Source: Larix kaempferi
Taxonomy: Eukaryota > Streptophyta > Pinopsida > Pinales > Pinaceae
Direction: 5' to 3'
Length of the DNA: 64,000 nucleotides
Assembly: GCA_027924585.1 (NCBI GenBank)
Contig: BSBM01000825.1
Location: 246,501-310,500, forward strand
Below, one piece after another: positions 14,430 through 26,520 of this stretch (the stretch's first letter is position 1; the number at the start of each line of letters is the position of its first letter). The position numbers were made by a program, and so were the translations under genes. The notes below the pieces were generated by a model. That model saw nothing but the letters and a program-made list of their open reading frames with translations. It had not been told where the DNA came from and did no database searches.

Positions 14430-16060
14430 GGTTTACCTACCACTCAATGGAGCCATGAATTGATATATCTTTATTGTAGTTTGCATAGTCTGTAAGGTGG
14501 CAATCTTCCGTGCTTGCAGTAAATCTATTGATGCGCATAAAGTGCAGAGTTTTTTTCCAGCATGATTGGATCCTTTTGGCCTTGCGTTGACCATCATTCT
14601 CATTGCAAATTTAGATTTCCTAGCAAGTTTTGTAACGCATGGAAGCTTCTAGGATCTCAATTGATGTTTTCTACCTCCTTTTCTTGCCAAACTAATGGAC
14701 AGACCATGGTAGTGAATAGGACTTTGGTTCATCCACCAATACAATAAGCAGTGGGGTATTTACGTGCACATCTTGTAGTTCAACTAGAACAAGTCATTCT
14801 CCATTTGAGGTATGTTATGTCTTTCAATTTATTGCCCCCTTTATAGCTTCTAGCTTCTTTCCCTGCTTTGTACATAACCCACCGGTAGGAGGAGGAAGAT
14901 GAGGGATTCTTCCTTTGTGCATTTTGGCCAAAAGTAAAAGTAGAGTCCATTGCATACTTTAGCAGACACAGACCAAAGATAAGGCACTACCTGACAAACA
15001 TCATGTCCCTCCTCATTTTCAGTTTTGGGACAGATTGGTATCATTTGGACAAACACGGGTTCAAAAATCAACAGCATGGCAAGCTCAGGCCAATTCGGTA
15101 TGTGCCATATACCATCACACAATAGGCGGGTCCCAATTCCTTCAAATTGAATCTTCCATCTCATCTAGGAATATTTTATGTAGTGAATTCCAGTCAGCAC
15201 AATCTCATTAAGATCCTACACACTTGGAGGAAGCAATCCTAGTCAAACTTTTGGAGGCAGCCTTCCCTCATAGTGAGGCTATAGCAATTGTTACCAATTC
15301 CTTCCAGACAAGTGCAATCTAGTTCCATGGACTTAATCAGCAATTTACCTACCGCTCAATGGAAGCATGAATATGTATTTGTTGTAGTTTTCATATTAGT
15401 CTCTAAGGTAGCAATCTTCCATACCTGCAGTAAATTTATTGATGACAGTAACGTGCAGAGTTGTTTTTCCAGCATCTTTAGAGCCATGTTGGCTTTCTGT
15501 TGGCTATCATTTTGATTGTGACTCTAGATTTACTAGTAATTTTTGTAAGGCATTGAAGCTTCTAGGATGTCAGTTGAATTTTTTTTATCTCCTTTCATCC
15601 CCAAATTGATGGACAGACCAAGGTAGTCAACAAGGCTTTGTTGCTTTCTCTCCACATTTACCACCGATAGAATAAACAGTGGGATATTTACTTGTACATA
15701 TTGTAGCTCAACTAGAGGAATGTATTCTCCATTTGAGGTATGTTATGTCTTTCAACTTCTTTCCCCTTGAGCTTCTAGTTGCTCTTCACCCACCGGTAGG
15801 AGGAAGATGAGGCTTCTTCCTTTGTGCATCTTGGCTAAAATACAAAGCAGAGTCCATGACATACTTTAGCAGACACATGTGAAAGATAGGGAACTGCATG
15901 ACATACATCAGGTCCCTCTTGATTTTCAGTTTCGTGATAGAGTGTGGTCTCATTTTGACAAACACAGGTTTAAAAGTCAGCAAAATCACAAGCTCAAACC
16001 AATCTAGTATATGCCATATACCATACATGATAGGCAAGTTTTGACACAACAACAATTAAA
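14430..16060 (+). mobile_element. Ty3/gypsy integrase remnant, two tandem decayed copies
   Basis: Plus-strand pieces match the C-terminal half of a gypsy (chromovirus-like) integrase. The first copy (about 14430-15290) shows WKLLGSQLMFSTSF, then NGQTMVVNRTL, then the C-terminal module GKLRPIRYVPYTI and SFKLNLPSHLGIFYVVN. The second copy (about 15291-16060) starts earlier, with MDLISNLPTAQWKHEYVFVVV, and repeats the same downstream order. Shared noncoding-looking phrases such as TCCATTTGAGGTATGTTATG confirm a direct duplication. Both copies are full of stops and frameshifts. LTRs were not found, so these are isolated fossils. Confidence 0.75.
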
Positions 16061-16068
16061 TTTCTTAA

Positions 16069-16143
16069 AGGGTACTAGCTCAATGGAAGAGCACTTGCCT
16101 TACAAGAAGGAGGTTGGTGGTTCGATTCCTCCGTGCCCTACCA
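16069..16143 (+). tRNA. tRNA-Val(UAC)-like gene, bacterial/organelle type, probably inactive
   Basis: A 72-nt cloverleaf followed by an encoded CCA. The acceptor stem is 7 bp (AGGGTAC with GTGCCCT, one G-U), the D arm GCTC/GAGC, the anticodon loop CTTACAA (anticodon TAC, valine), the variable loop 5 nt and the T loop TTCGATT. Two stems are weakened: CTTGC pairs imperfectly with GAAGG (the expected partner would be GCAAG), and the T stem has a T-T mismatch. Nuclear plant tRNA genes do not encode CCA and usually start with G, so an organellar or bacterial-like origin is likelier. The internal A-box and B-box (GGTTCGATTCC) are intact. No T-run terminator follows. It could also be the head of a short element. 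Confidence 0.65.
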
Positions 16144-16179
16144 TAAATTAATAAATGATATTTCAATGTATTTCTAGGA

Positions 16180-16900
16180 GGGGAGTTCATAACCGAGGGG
16201 GGTTTCATAACCACCTCTATAGGTTTTTATGAGGGTGGTTCATAATTGCCTCTATAGGTGGCTACTAGGGGGGTTCTAAATTTCCCCTATTGGTGGCCAC
16301 GAGGGGAGTTTTAAACCAATTCAATACATCTCTGTGAGGGGGGTCTTGATATGCCTTGTTAAGCTGCTACAAGGGGGTTTTGGAACCCCCCTATAGGTCT
16401 CTACAAGAGGGATTTCAAACTTCCATGGTAGGACTCTACGAGGGGGGTTTCAAACTACCTTCGTAGGCCTCTACGAGGGGGTTCCAAACCGCCCCTATAT
16501 GCATCTACAAGGGGGGTTCCAAACCGCCCCTATAGGCCTCTACGAGGGGGGTTTCAAACTACCTCTATAGGCCTCTATGAGGGGGGTTCAAAACCGCCCC
16601 TATAAGCCTCTACGAGGGGGGTTCTAAACTGCCCCTATAGGCCTCTACAAGGGGGGTTCCAAACCGCCCCTATAGGACTATACGAGGGGGTTTCACAACC
16701 ACCCCTATAGGCCTCTACGAGGGGGGTTCCAAACCGCCCCTATAGGTTTGTATGAGGGGGCTTATGAGGGGGGTTCATAACCGCCATTATAGGTCTCTAT
16801 GAAGGCGGTTCAAAACCACCACCGTAGGTCTCTATGAAGGGGTCTACAAGGGGGGTTTAAAACCGCCTCTGTAGACCTCTATGACGAGGGTCACAAACCG
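16180..16900. repeat. ~35-bp G/C-rich minisatellite, about 20 copies
   Basis: A tandem array built on GAGGGGGGTTCCAAACC, then GCCCCTATAGGCCTCTAC. Units vary by a few bases and some are truncated (near 16750). The unit contains complementary halves (GGGGGGTT...AACCGCCCC), so each copy can form a small hairpin. The array merges into the CACTA-like terminus at 17088, whose sequence uses the same GGGGGCGGTT/AACCGCCCC words, so it is probably the expanded subterminal repeat of that transposon. Confidence 0.85.
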
Positions 16901-17088
16901 CCCACAAAAGTCACTTTTGGGGGTGGTTCCAATCTCTTCAAAAACCGCCCTTAAAGGACAAAACTTTTAACATCGGTGCCTTTAGGGGCGGTTTTTCCAA
17001 AACTGCCCCCCAAAGCCAAACCCCCCCCCCATAAGTCACCTTTGGGGGCAGAAGACAACCCCCCCTAAAGGCCAAAAATGTAGTAGTG
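16901..17088. mobile_element. CACTA-like transposon terminus
   Basis: The segment ends ...GGCCAAAAATGTAGTAGTG at 17088; read on the minus strand this begins CACTACTACA, typical of En/Spm (CACTA) termini. Inside lie inverted G/C-rich subterminal words (AACCGCCC, GGGGGCGG, CTTTAGGGG). The matching other end is not found, so the element is truncated or its other end was lost in the minisatellite. No transposase is seen. Confidence 0.65.
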
Positions 17089-17744
17089 AGATCTAGGTTC
17101 CATTCCCTATGGGGGGTGGGAGGGTCGTAGTTCTTACACCTTGGTGAGGTTGGAACCCTCTAAGACCTCGTGTTGACACGGTGACAGTTTCAACTACTAT
17201 TGGATAGATCGTTCTTCTACCTAATACTAAGGTTGGGCCCGACCTGGGGTTTTCTCTACTACCGTGCAATTAAAATTGTTTGTTGGGTAGTGGTGGGAAG
17301 TGGTGGGGATTCCATGGGATACCATTCGATCCTTGCCTCTTTTTCGCTCAATGTGCTTATTCACATAAAATGTTGGACAAGCCCAAGAGATTCTGCTTTT
17401 CTTTATCAACTTTATTTCTAGCAACTCTGCAATCTCTTTCCTACAGTATTTCTACTTTGCCGGACAATCTGTTCATCGTCAAGATTTTATTGAAAATTCT
17501 AAAAACACAGAAACTAGAGATTCTATAGGCTTGATCCAAGCTTGTATTGATGTCGAATACCCAAAAGATCATATTGCTTATGGATCCATTTTGGAATGGT
17601 ACTTATAAATTGTTAGTGGTTTTCCAGAGATTGCTTATAGACCTTATGAGTAGGTATTGTGACTAGTATGACCTTGGAAACATATTAATTACAAAGAATC
17701 CATAACAATACTAGTTGTCTTAAACCATTATATTCTTTTGTCGA
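17089..17744. other. No recognisable feature
   Basis: Spacer between two CACTA-like termini. The short open frames around 17.2-17.5 kb have no recognisable domain. Confidence 0.4.
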
Positions 17745-18090
17745 AAAAATATAGCAACACTCACATAGTGTCGCCAAAAACCAATTATAATGATAATTGG
17801 TGACAAACATTTACTACACTCACCAAAAGTAAAATAAACATGTATTAGTGAGGGCTACTAAAATATTGTCACCAGAAGTGTCACCAAAGAGAGGATCAAT
17901 AACGGTCCTTTAACAACCCTCACCAAAACTATCCCTAAAAAGGGATTTGGTGATGAACCTTAAAGGACCATCTCAAAAGGAACTTATAATGATGATGTTT
18001 TAAGGACCGTCATCATATATGGCATTGGTGACAACCCTTAAAGGTCCGTCACAGGCATGACCCTCAGCAATGACCTTTTTTCTTGTAGTG
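17745..18090. mobile_element. Non-autonomous CACTA-like element end
   Basis: It ends TTTTTTCTTGTAGTG at 18090, which on the minus strand reads CACTACAAGAAAAAA, the commonest plant CACTA terminus. Inward lie many alternating GTCACC/GGTGAC and CTTTAAGG/CCTTAAAGG words in both orientations, as in CACTA subterminal regions. The start is unclear; the motif-rich zone begins near 17745. As at 17088, the bases following the terminus are AGA. Confidence 0.7.
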
Positions 18091-18549
18091 AGATTTATGA
18101 GTTTTCTTAGTTTTTCAGGTTGCCAATGTTTACAATATTTTCTGAGTTTTTCAAATCCAAGTTTATCCTTGCCAATAGGTTCTGACAATTTCCAATATTT
18201 TTCTTGAGATTATTTCTGGACCTTCAACAATATATCCCCCAAAACAATAATTGCAACATTGGTTCTAGTTAGCCACAAAGGATGGTAATTGAATTTAGTT
18301 GCACTATAATACTAGATAAGCATTATAGCAAAACATATAACAATACTTAAAATGGATGTTGGTCAACCTAAACAGCCACTAACCATGGAAGAGTTTCAAT
18401 TAGATAAGATGATTTGGAAAATACTTAATACAACCCATACATAATTGCACTGATAGATCATAGAAATAAAGATGATATCAAATTAATTATTGCAAGATGA
18501 TCCAATGTGCAACATTGGTTATTATTTTGAGAAAATAGAGAAAGTATAC
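18091..18549. other. Intron-like spacer beside the UTP20 remnant
   Basis: AT-rich. The donor GTATAC at 18549-18544 (minus strand) marks where an intron of the UTP20 remnant would begin, but I could not find the next exon here. Confidence 0.4.
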
Positions 18550-19818
18550 CTGTGCAGCTGGATGCCATAGCTGTTGTTTCTCGCCCGTATACCAAGAAAG
18601 ACTGAATGCTACATCCATTGCAATGGACGTTGACTGACACGTCCAATCAAAACTTTCAAAATTGTTCCTACCATAGCTTGAACTTGATTGTCACTATCAT
18701 TAACAAGGCGAGTCACCAATGGTAGGAAAATTGTCTATGCCTGCTCATCTACCACATTACTAGGAAATTTCAGAATAATCACATGTAACATTTCTAGTAC
18801 AACTTCCCTGCCACTTGTATGCTCATAGATGCAACAAATGCAATTAAAAGTAAATTTGACTTATGTACATATAATAATAGAACTGAAATATTGGCAGTAA
18901 ATTAAAAACACCTTACCTAAGATTTGCAACTAAGAAATCCAAGTGTTGTTGCAATTGCTTGGCACCAAGAAAGTAGTCAAGAAGAAACTGTAAAAGAACT
19001 TGACTACGTTGCTGGCGAATGGGTAGAGCTTGACTAGTTACCATCAAGCGTCCAACTCTAGTGATCAAATCATACATATCTGGAACTAGTAGCTTCCACC
19101 TAACAATTGCCTTCAAAAGTGATAGTGCAATGTTAGTTGAGCTACTCTCTAAATCAATAAAGAGTGGGCATTGGAGAAGCATCTTTAATTGATAATTTGA
19201 GATGGTCGTATTTGCATGTCTCAAAAGCATAACAAGTAGATTAACAAAAGATTTCATTACGGGACTGTCACTCTTTCCTGATTTCAAAACCATCTTAAAA
19301 ACTGAGGAGGTAATGTTGCTACTATGAATATCAATAGATGGAAGGTGAAGTCTCAATAGACAAGTAAGACATTTCACAGAATGTGATATAACTCCTTGAT
19401 ACTTACATTTCAGACAGTTCCCTAGTAGTTCTATAAAGGGGTCTAGCATAGCTATTAAATATTGATCACTCTTATCTACTTTGAATTTTTTCAGATGATT
19501 CTCAACAAGTCTCAGTGCAAACACTGTAATTAGATACCTATTGGGTGCATCTAGCATATGATCAACACGTATCTCCATTGAATTTTTAGATGAGACTGAT
19601 GATTTTGAAGATGGTACACCAGATTTACTAAACAAATATGTCTTCATAACCATTTTTTCTTCCTCCATACCATCCTCAATCAACCCATATACAAAAATGA
19701 ACAAATCTATCTAACTTAATGACGCATTAACCTGAATACCGATTGCTAAATAGCGCAGCATGGACTCAATCTTAACTTTTTTCTTTTGGTGCAATTGTTC
19801 TATGGAGATTGTGTCTAA
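18550..19818 (-). pseudogene. UTP20: UTP20 (small-subunit processome component 20) internal exons, decayed
   Basis: A long minus-strand exon (about 19818-18917) reads MLRYLAIGIQ, LFIFVYGLIEDGMEEEK, RYLITVFALRLVENHLKKFK, ALSLLKAIVRWKLLVPDMYDL and SQVLLQFLLDY. A second exon (about 18827-18550) reads YEHTSGREVVLEMLHVIILK, RLVNDSDNQVQAM and, in another frame, FSLSWYTGEKQQLW. These are HEAT-repeat segments of the very large nucleolar U3 snoRNP protein UTP20, needed for 18S rRNA processing. Damage: TAG at 19713-19711 (probably from CAG), TAG at 18737-18735 (probably from CAG) and a frameshift near 18610. The long exon ends at a good donor (GTAAGG), but the acceptor of the second exon looks mutated. 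Only a small part of a ~2,500-residue protein is present. Confidence 0.85.
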
Positions 19819-20821
19819 CAGGTACCAGCAATGTACTAGCATGTGTACGTAAAGTAATATTTCGAGCAATTAATTACAAACTTTCAAAATATTTTCTACT
19901 CTTTGTCTCTTTCATTTTAAAGGCTATTTTTTCAACTTCCTTTCCTTCAGCGACTTCTCCCATAATATATTATTTTTTGCAACTTCAAGAAGTGGTTGCA
20001 CACTATAATCAATATCTTCAATGTCGAGGGAAGGTGAAACTTTTTCTACCAGGGATTTAGAAATGAAACCATTAAGAAACGTATAGAACTATTAGACATT
20101 GTTGGCTTGGTTTTGCAACCAAGCTTAGTGCTATGGGCACCTGCTAACTAGTAGCAGCAGTTTCAATATAAAGCAAAAACAATGTAAACTAAATCTAAAC
20201 TAAACTAAACTAGCATGTGCATATCATAATAAAATTTTGAATTAAAGAAACAAGAACAAGAATTTGAGAAAATAAATTTGTATTGAAAAATGGGGGGCAA
20301 GCAAGTGCTTGCGATAATACCTCCAAGTGATGAAGATAGTTGAGAAGCTCCAAGGATGAGTAGCTCCAAACTCCAAAGGGTCCTTTCTCCAAGGTTGCTA
20401 CAATGGCCAAATACTCAAGGGAGATTTTGGCAGCATGAGGATAGGAAGATGGATGGATATGAAATGAGGAGCCCCTACCACCTTTTTATAGGTTTTGGTG
20501 GTGGGGAATACCATTTGTGGTTTTGTGGAAACCAATGGTATTGGCCAACATGGTTTAGGTACTTTTCCATCCTTTTTTCCTTTTTTAAATAAAATTAATA
20601 TTTTTATTCCCTTTTTAATATTTCTGGGAATTTGGACCCTTTTTGAGGGTTTTTTATGCTTTTTTAGGAAAAATAATCTTTTTGAGTGGGAAAAGGGGTG
20701 TACTAAAGTCTTTTGGTGACCTTTTGTTGGCTTCAGAGGCTCAGATGGTGGAAAAGTGGACAAATGGGTCATGTGAATAAGGAAATGAGCTAGTGAGCAC
20801 TTTTTAGGTGTTAACAGACAT
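19819..20821. other. No recognisable feature
   Basis: Probably intron or intergenic DNA between the UTP20 and aluminium-resistance-family remnants. The 20.4-20.75 kb part is G/T-rich with overlapping open frames that show no known domain. Confidence 0.4.
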
Positions 20822-21086
20822 GTATCGAAAGGAATAGAAACTATAATTCAAACCTGGAAAAAGACTAAAAATGGATCCCTCAATGGCCCAACACATGAAA
20901 GCTTGCTTCTACTTTCATCTATGAATGTGCCATAGAAATGAAACCAATAAGAAACTTATAGCACTATTAAGACATTATATCGAAAGGAATAGAAACTACA
21001 ATTCAAACCTGGAAAAAGACTAAAAATGGATCCCTCAATGGCCCATCACATGAAAGCTCACTTGTACTTCCATCTATGAATGTGCC
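20822..21086. repeat. Duplicated last-exon segment of the PLP-enzyme pseudogene
   Basis: About 112 bp at 20822-20933 is repeated at about 20974-21086 with a few differences. The second copy lies inside the last readable exon of the neighbouring pseudogene; the first is a partial exon copy (FIDGS to the stop region). The first copy lacks the splice acceptor and the first exon codons. Confidence 0.75.
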
Positions 21087-22060
21087 ATCTGCAAAGACTA
21101 CCTGAGCAAAAGAAACAAAGCTAAAATACTGATATATTGCAACTTTCGCAACCTCAAATTCCTGAAAAAATAATTTATGGTATAAACAAGCTCACCTTTG
21201 ACGCGTATCCAGGAGTTAAACCAGCTACAGGCTTGATGTACGATCCCACGGGAGAATATCCATGGACAACCCCACAAAATGCCAAGAGGCATTCATGGAT
21301 TCCCAAATGAACTACCTGGATTATACCTCAAAATCAAGATGGATGGCAAGAAAATTTTGCTACCAAACTCTTAAATGCATGATGCAGAATTCTGAGAATT
21401 ACCTATATAATATCATGAAGAGGCACTCGAGGAAGAGTTTGCACTGCATAACCTTGTGCTACCATAACATCGGCGATAAGAAGACTTCCCTAGGTATAGA
21501 AAGAAAAGTATTTATATTATCTGCCCCATACATAGTGGAGAATGTTTGAATATTCATCAACTTCAGATGTTAGGTTCTAACATACCTTGATCGAATCCCC
21601 AACCATTTGAGGAGATAAATACAAGCCCTGAAAGAGCATGTGCATTACATCACCTAGGGTCCCCTCCAGAGTCCACACCTATGCCCAGAGCTAAAAGACG
21701 ATTTGCCGCTGCTTTGACCCATTGTTCCTTCCCAGCTACATAGCCTCTGCAAGGTGCAATAGTACCTCCTGGATTCTTGATCAGACTTCCTGCAATGAGA
21801 TCTGCACCCTGTGTAGACCAAATGGACATGTTTAAACAGATAGCATATCTCTACAGAATGATATGAATGAATAAAGCAACACAAAAGTTGAAAATCTACT
21901 TTATGCATCCTATATCGATAGACATGTAGCTCATAGTGTTCACATCCTTCCCTATAGTATCAACATGGTTAGGGTCCAGGGAAGCAGAAACATAAATTAC
22001 CCACCACAGTAGTTGGTTCAGTGCTCTCAACAAATTCACCATCTACAATTTGATCATTTT
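21003..22060 (-). pseudogene. Aluminium-resistance / Met-gamma-lyase-family PLP enzyme, C-terminal exons
   Basis: Five minus-strand exons. 22060-22001: GEFVESTEPTTVVG. 21808-21586: GADLIAGSLIKNPGGTIAPC, GYVAGKEQWVKAAANRL, LFQGLYLSPQMVG. 21489-21403: GSLLIADVMVAQGYAVQTLP. 21315-21196: LLAFC, SPVGSYIKPVAGLTPGYASK. 21101-21003: FADGTFIDGSTSELSCDGPL, ending in a premature stop before the usual C-terminus. The pattern SLIKNPGGTIAP (PLP-lysine region) through TFIDGSTSELS is that of the cystathionine-lyase-like family annotated as aluminium resistance protein. Exon borders follow GT-AG. Damage: frameshift around 22040, an extra G before GDVM in exon 21808-21586, and a TAG at the end of exon 21489-21403 where a CAG would be expected. 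N-terminal exons are missing. The biochemical role in plants is not well defined. Confidence 0.8.
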
Positions 22061-22200
22061 TTTTAAAAGACAACCCTAGACCCAATAGACGTGACTTAAG
22101 TTGTTAAATATTGGCTTTTAAATTATTTGCACTTTGTAGTAGTATCATACAACAATGTATTGACAGTATGTTCTTATTTTGCTCCCAAAAAGCATTGGAT

Positions 22201-23819
22201 GCAAATAAGAGCAACAATGTCTTGAGCTTATGTAGCCAAACAACATTCAAAATCTCAAGGTGTTGAAAAAATACTTAGAGAGTTTATGTTATGATCATAT
22301 TGCTAATTAGTAAATTACACTTCAAACTCTTGGGGCAGCAAAAAAAAATGAAATAAAACTAGTGACACTTACAGGCTTTCCAGTTTTGCTTAGCTGAATA
22401 GAATTTGCTATTTTTGAAGTATGATGACTTGGAATGCCTTCCCAGAAGAACAGGAACAACAAAGTAAAACAATAATCAAAACATTGTCCTTCATGAAAGC
22501 AACAGTTTCATAACATGCTAAACAGATGCAAATGCTAAATAGCAATCTTCCAAAATTTGAATATCTCTTTCTGAAAAATAAATGTTTCAAACAAATATTC
22601 CACAGTAAAAATCCAAGCCCTTCCATTCTCCAGGAAAACATGACATATAAGAGACAAATTTACATATCTCAACTTTCCTCCAAGTAAATCCTTGATTAGT
22701 GGTGGATTGATGACTTTTAGATTCAACCCTTATACTAAGATACTCTCCTTAAGAAATCTTTTGCATTTTACAGAATCGTTCAGTGTTAAATTGTTTGTAT
22801 AATAGCTTGTTTACGTACAGATGAAACGACCAAATTGAAATTGTGACAATTTTAGCTAAAAAAAACAACTCAAAACATAATGCAGCAAGGATTATAAGTG
22901 TCATTTTTCATCTATTGTAAACAATGTTGGTAGATATCTGTCAAACAAAAAAAAAAAATTAATACAACAAGCTTTCCAAATCACTGTATCCCAAAACAGG
23001 TCATTGTCCAACAAACTATGTCCAACTGTGCAAATAAGAGCAAAGTCTTGAGCTTATGTAGCCAAATAGCATTCAGAATCTCAAGGTGTTGAAAACATAC
23101 TCAGATAGTTTATGTTATAATCATATTGCTAATTAGTAAATTACACTTCAAACTCTTGGGGCAGCAAAATAAAAATGAAATAAAACTTGTGACACTTATA
23201 GGCTTTCCAATTTTGCTTAGTTGAATAACTTTTTTTTTTTTTTAAGTATGATGACCTGGAATGCCTTCCTAGAAGAACGGGAACAACAAAGTAAAACAAT
23301 AATCAAAACATTGTCCTTCATGAAAGCAACAGTTTCATAACATGCTAAACAGATGCAAATGCTAAATAGCAATCTTCCAAAATTTGTATAGCTCTTTATG
23401 AAAAATAAATATTTCAAACAAATATTCCACAGTAAAAATCCAAGCCCTTCCATTGTCCAGGAAAACAGGACATATAAGAGCCAAATTTACATATCTCAAC
23501 TTGCCTCCAAGTAAATCCTTGATAAGTGGTGGATTGATGACTTTTAGATTCAACCCTTATACTAAGATACTCTCCTTAAGAAATCTTTTGCATTTTACAG
23601 AATCATTCAGTGTTAAATTGTTTGTATAATAGCTTGTTTACGTATAGATGAAAGGACCAAATTGAAATTGTGACAATTTCAGCTAAAAATACAACTCAAA
23701 ACATAATGCAGGCAAGATTATAAGTGTCATTTTTCATCTATTGTAAACAATGTTGGTAGATATCTGTCAAACAAAAAAAAACTTTAATACCGCAAGCTTT
23801 CAAAATTAATGTATCCCAA
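22201..23819. repeat. ~0.8-kb tandem direct duplication
   Basis: 22201-22992 is repeated at 23030-23819 (offset about 827 bp) with scattered substitutions and small indels, including length differences in A and T runs. Landmarks present twice include CTTGAGCTTATGTAGCCAAA, AACTCTTGGGGCAGCAAAA and GATATCTGTCAAACAAAAAA. It lies upstream of the PLP-enzyme remnant and may be duplicated intron. No coding potential is seen. Confidence 0.85.
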
Positions 23820-23848
23820 TTGAATGTACAATGGTATGGTTAAAGCTT

Positions 23849-24303
23849 TAGTAACACTCAGTCATCAACTTGAATGGTATCATACAAACCCTGGCTTCAG
23901 GGCCTCCAACTATGTGGTATCATACCTAGAGTTATGTTTGGCTTTAACCATACAACAATTGAATGTACTGGTTATTGAAATTGGCCACTTGCACTTATTA
24001 GCCCTCCAACTAAAGCCATGCATGAGACTATAACCATAGCAATTATTTGACAGTGACACTACATTAACAAAAAACATATCTAAGCAGATTAGGAACCTGT
24101 ACCTCAAAATTGAACATTAAGTTGTACCTCTAGAGAAGTTTATCAGAGCTACAAACAAAACATAAGGATGTCTCCCTTCTGCAATGTACAACCCCTGATT
24201 ATACATTTCGGGGGTCAGTGTTCTCTAATGCACATGTTGATTATAGTAACACTCAGTCATCAACTTGCTTGGTATCATACAAACCCTGGCTTCAGGACCT
24301 CAA
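23849..24303. repeat. Pair of ~60-bp direct repeats
   Basis: The phrase AACACTCAGTCATCAACTTG followed by GGTATCATACAAACCCTGG occurs near 23849 and near 24245, about 395 bp apart, with the second copy diverging after the word CTTCAG. The intervening DNA is not obviously repeated. No function is apparent. Confidence 0.65.
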
Positions 24304-24309
24304 AGCCAC

Positions 24310-26520
24310 ACAAAACTGTCATTTTGTGCTTGGGATTTACCCAAATAGAATATAGTCACAACTTAAGAGCTTATTACAAAATTTGTTATAGGAAAAGAAT
24401 AGGACCAGTGACATTCTTGACCTCGTTACCATGTGGTTGTAGTCTGTAGATACAGAGTCAACCGGAAAATCAATTAAGATCTTGGGCCAGAGAAAACGAA
24501 TTTGTAATGTAGACCTTAAAGATCATTGTACAAAAATGCTATAAAAACAAAATGGCCAGTTCCATTCTCCTTTCATGCTAACATAAAACAGACTAACGTT
24601 TGAAACAAGATCAGATAAATTCTGCCCCGTGACCAGATTGACTTTAATTGTTTTGAGGTGCATGTTGAATAATGTTGGGTTGTATTTTTGTATGTAGATC
24701 TTGATTAAAGATAGTCAAACTTATTTCAACTGATGAGAATAAATGGATTGCAAATTAAATTAAAAAAAACATCAATGATTCCTGGAAGATTATAGATCAT
24801 AACATTGTTAATTATCTTTTCAGTGGGTTAATCTGTAAAAAAGTTAGATACTAGCTTTATTGCAGACATTTCAAAAATATACTAGTGTTAAACCTATGCA
24901 TACTACAATAAACTGATTAAATAAATAAATTAAAACTAAAATAGAAACTCTTCACCAATGGCACTGATGTCAAAACAAGGATATTTTTTACTTCTTTTAT
25001 TTCTGTTTATTCATTAAGATTCTAAAAGCATAAGTGCAAACTGCAATATGTTTGGAGATCCCTCTTCAAGTAGGAAATCAGTTGAACACAATGCTCACAA
25101 CTTACATTTGGTTTTTGCAGGTGTGAAGCTAACATGCTCAGTTGTCCAGGTACATGTCACCTTCAGATGGACAATTATCTACAGCATGCAGCTCCAAATT
25201 CATAATTTAATTTACTTCGTTGTTTCAGAAATTCCAATATATTTCACAAACTGCCAATGCAACTCTACACACACTTATATACATAAATTATTCTCATGAA
25301 AATGCAGTCCACTAAACATAATTTGAATTTTCAATATATATGCATTTCTTCCTCGACCTTCAGTGAATACAAGTTTCTCAAATAGCTCAATGGGTTACTA
25401 GATCTAATTGTCAAACCTCCTATAAACTTGTCAATTCTATTCTAGAGACTCACACGAAATCAAGGCAACACTTCAAGAGTAACATAATGAGTTAAAATTT
25501 TAAGATCACCATACAATCAAACAAGCCTCAATGCTTCAAACTACATAAAATCTACAATAAAATCCCTTTGCCAACCAGATATAAGATTAACTATCATACC
25601 TTGAAACAAAAACGAGGGCACATATGCATATTCTCCGGAAAGCACGAAGATAAAAAAAGGTACTTTCTTGCAACAATGGAGAATTTTTGAGAAAGACAAC
25701 AGCCATATAAATAATTATGAGTATGTTGATTCTTCATTCCCTTACAATGATGATCTGTGAAGAAAGGTATATGATCACAATACCAATTCCCTAATGCACG
25801 TGAGCTTCCAAAATATTTGTGATCCAATGATTCAAGAGTGCAGCATAAGATGCGTGTCTCTAACACTGCTATTCTCTGCAACAGTATGACAAACTCCACA
25901 CTTGTTTCTCACAAGTCACCATCATATCATTAAGTAGAGAACATTTTTTCTGAAATCATAAAAGCTCCAGGTGAGTTTCCTTTGAAGCCTCCAATGGGTA
26001 TGACCAACCTTTGGGATATGGCACCACTCTCATACAAGCAATGGCCTGTCCAATATTTTTTCTTAATCCCATAAACTGGTTTGATTAATTTGTTAAATAT
26101 GTAGTCAGTTACAGACAACAATACAGAGCAAGCAAATCCACCCCAGTAACTCTAATGTTGAAACCTGAAACAGATTACACCTACAATGCCAAGATTTTAG
26201 TATAAAGGATGGATGGTACTTACACCAGTTCTCGGCATGTCAGGAAGAGAAAAAAAGACTAGCAGTAAAACAAAACCCTCCTAAAATGGGGGCACAGGTT
26301 ACACTAAACCATGAATCACTGTTTTCAGTTAGTACTTTACATGACTTTCAACAGGAGATGGTCTTAAGACACAAAAGTATGTCCTCGGACCTACTCTACC
26401 CAATGAATTATTTTTGGGTACATATTTACCAATAAAATCTGGTTGTAAAATCCAACTTTGTTCTTAAACCTCTACATTGTTCTCCATTGTTAGAAAGCCA
26501 GATTATATTGACCATGCAAA
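24310..26520. other. Gene-free stretch
   Basis: I recognise no exon on either strand. Open frames at 25.6-25.9 and 25.93-26.12 kb (minus) show no known domain. It may be intergenic or decayed intron sequence between the PLP-enzyme and HUB remnants. Confidence 0.4.

Noticed and set aside
16180-16900. CRISPR-like array (35-bp repeats)
   Set aside because: Units are contiguous without unique spacers, and the context is a plant transposon end; it is a minisatellite.
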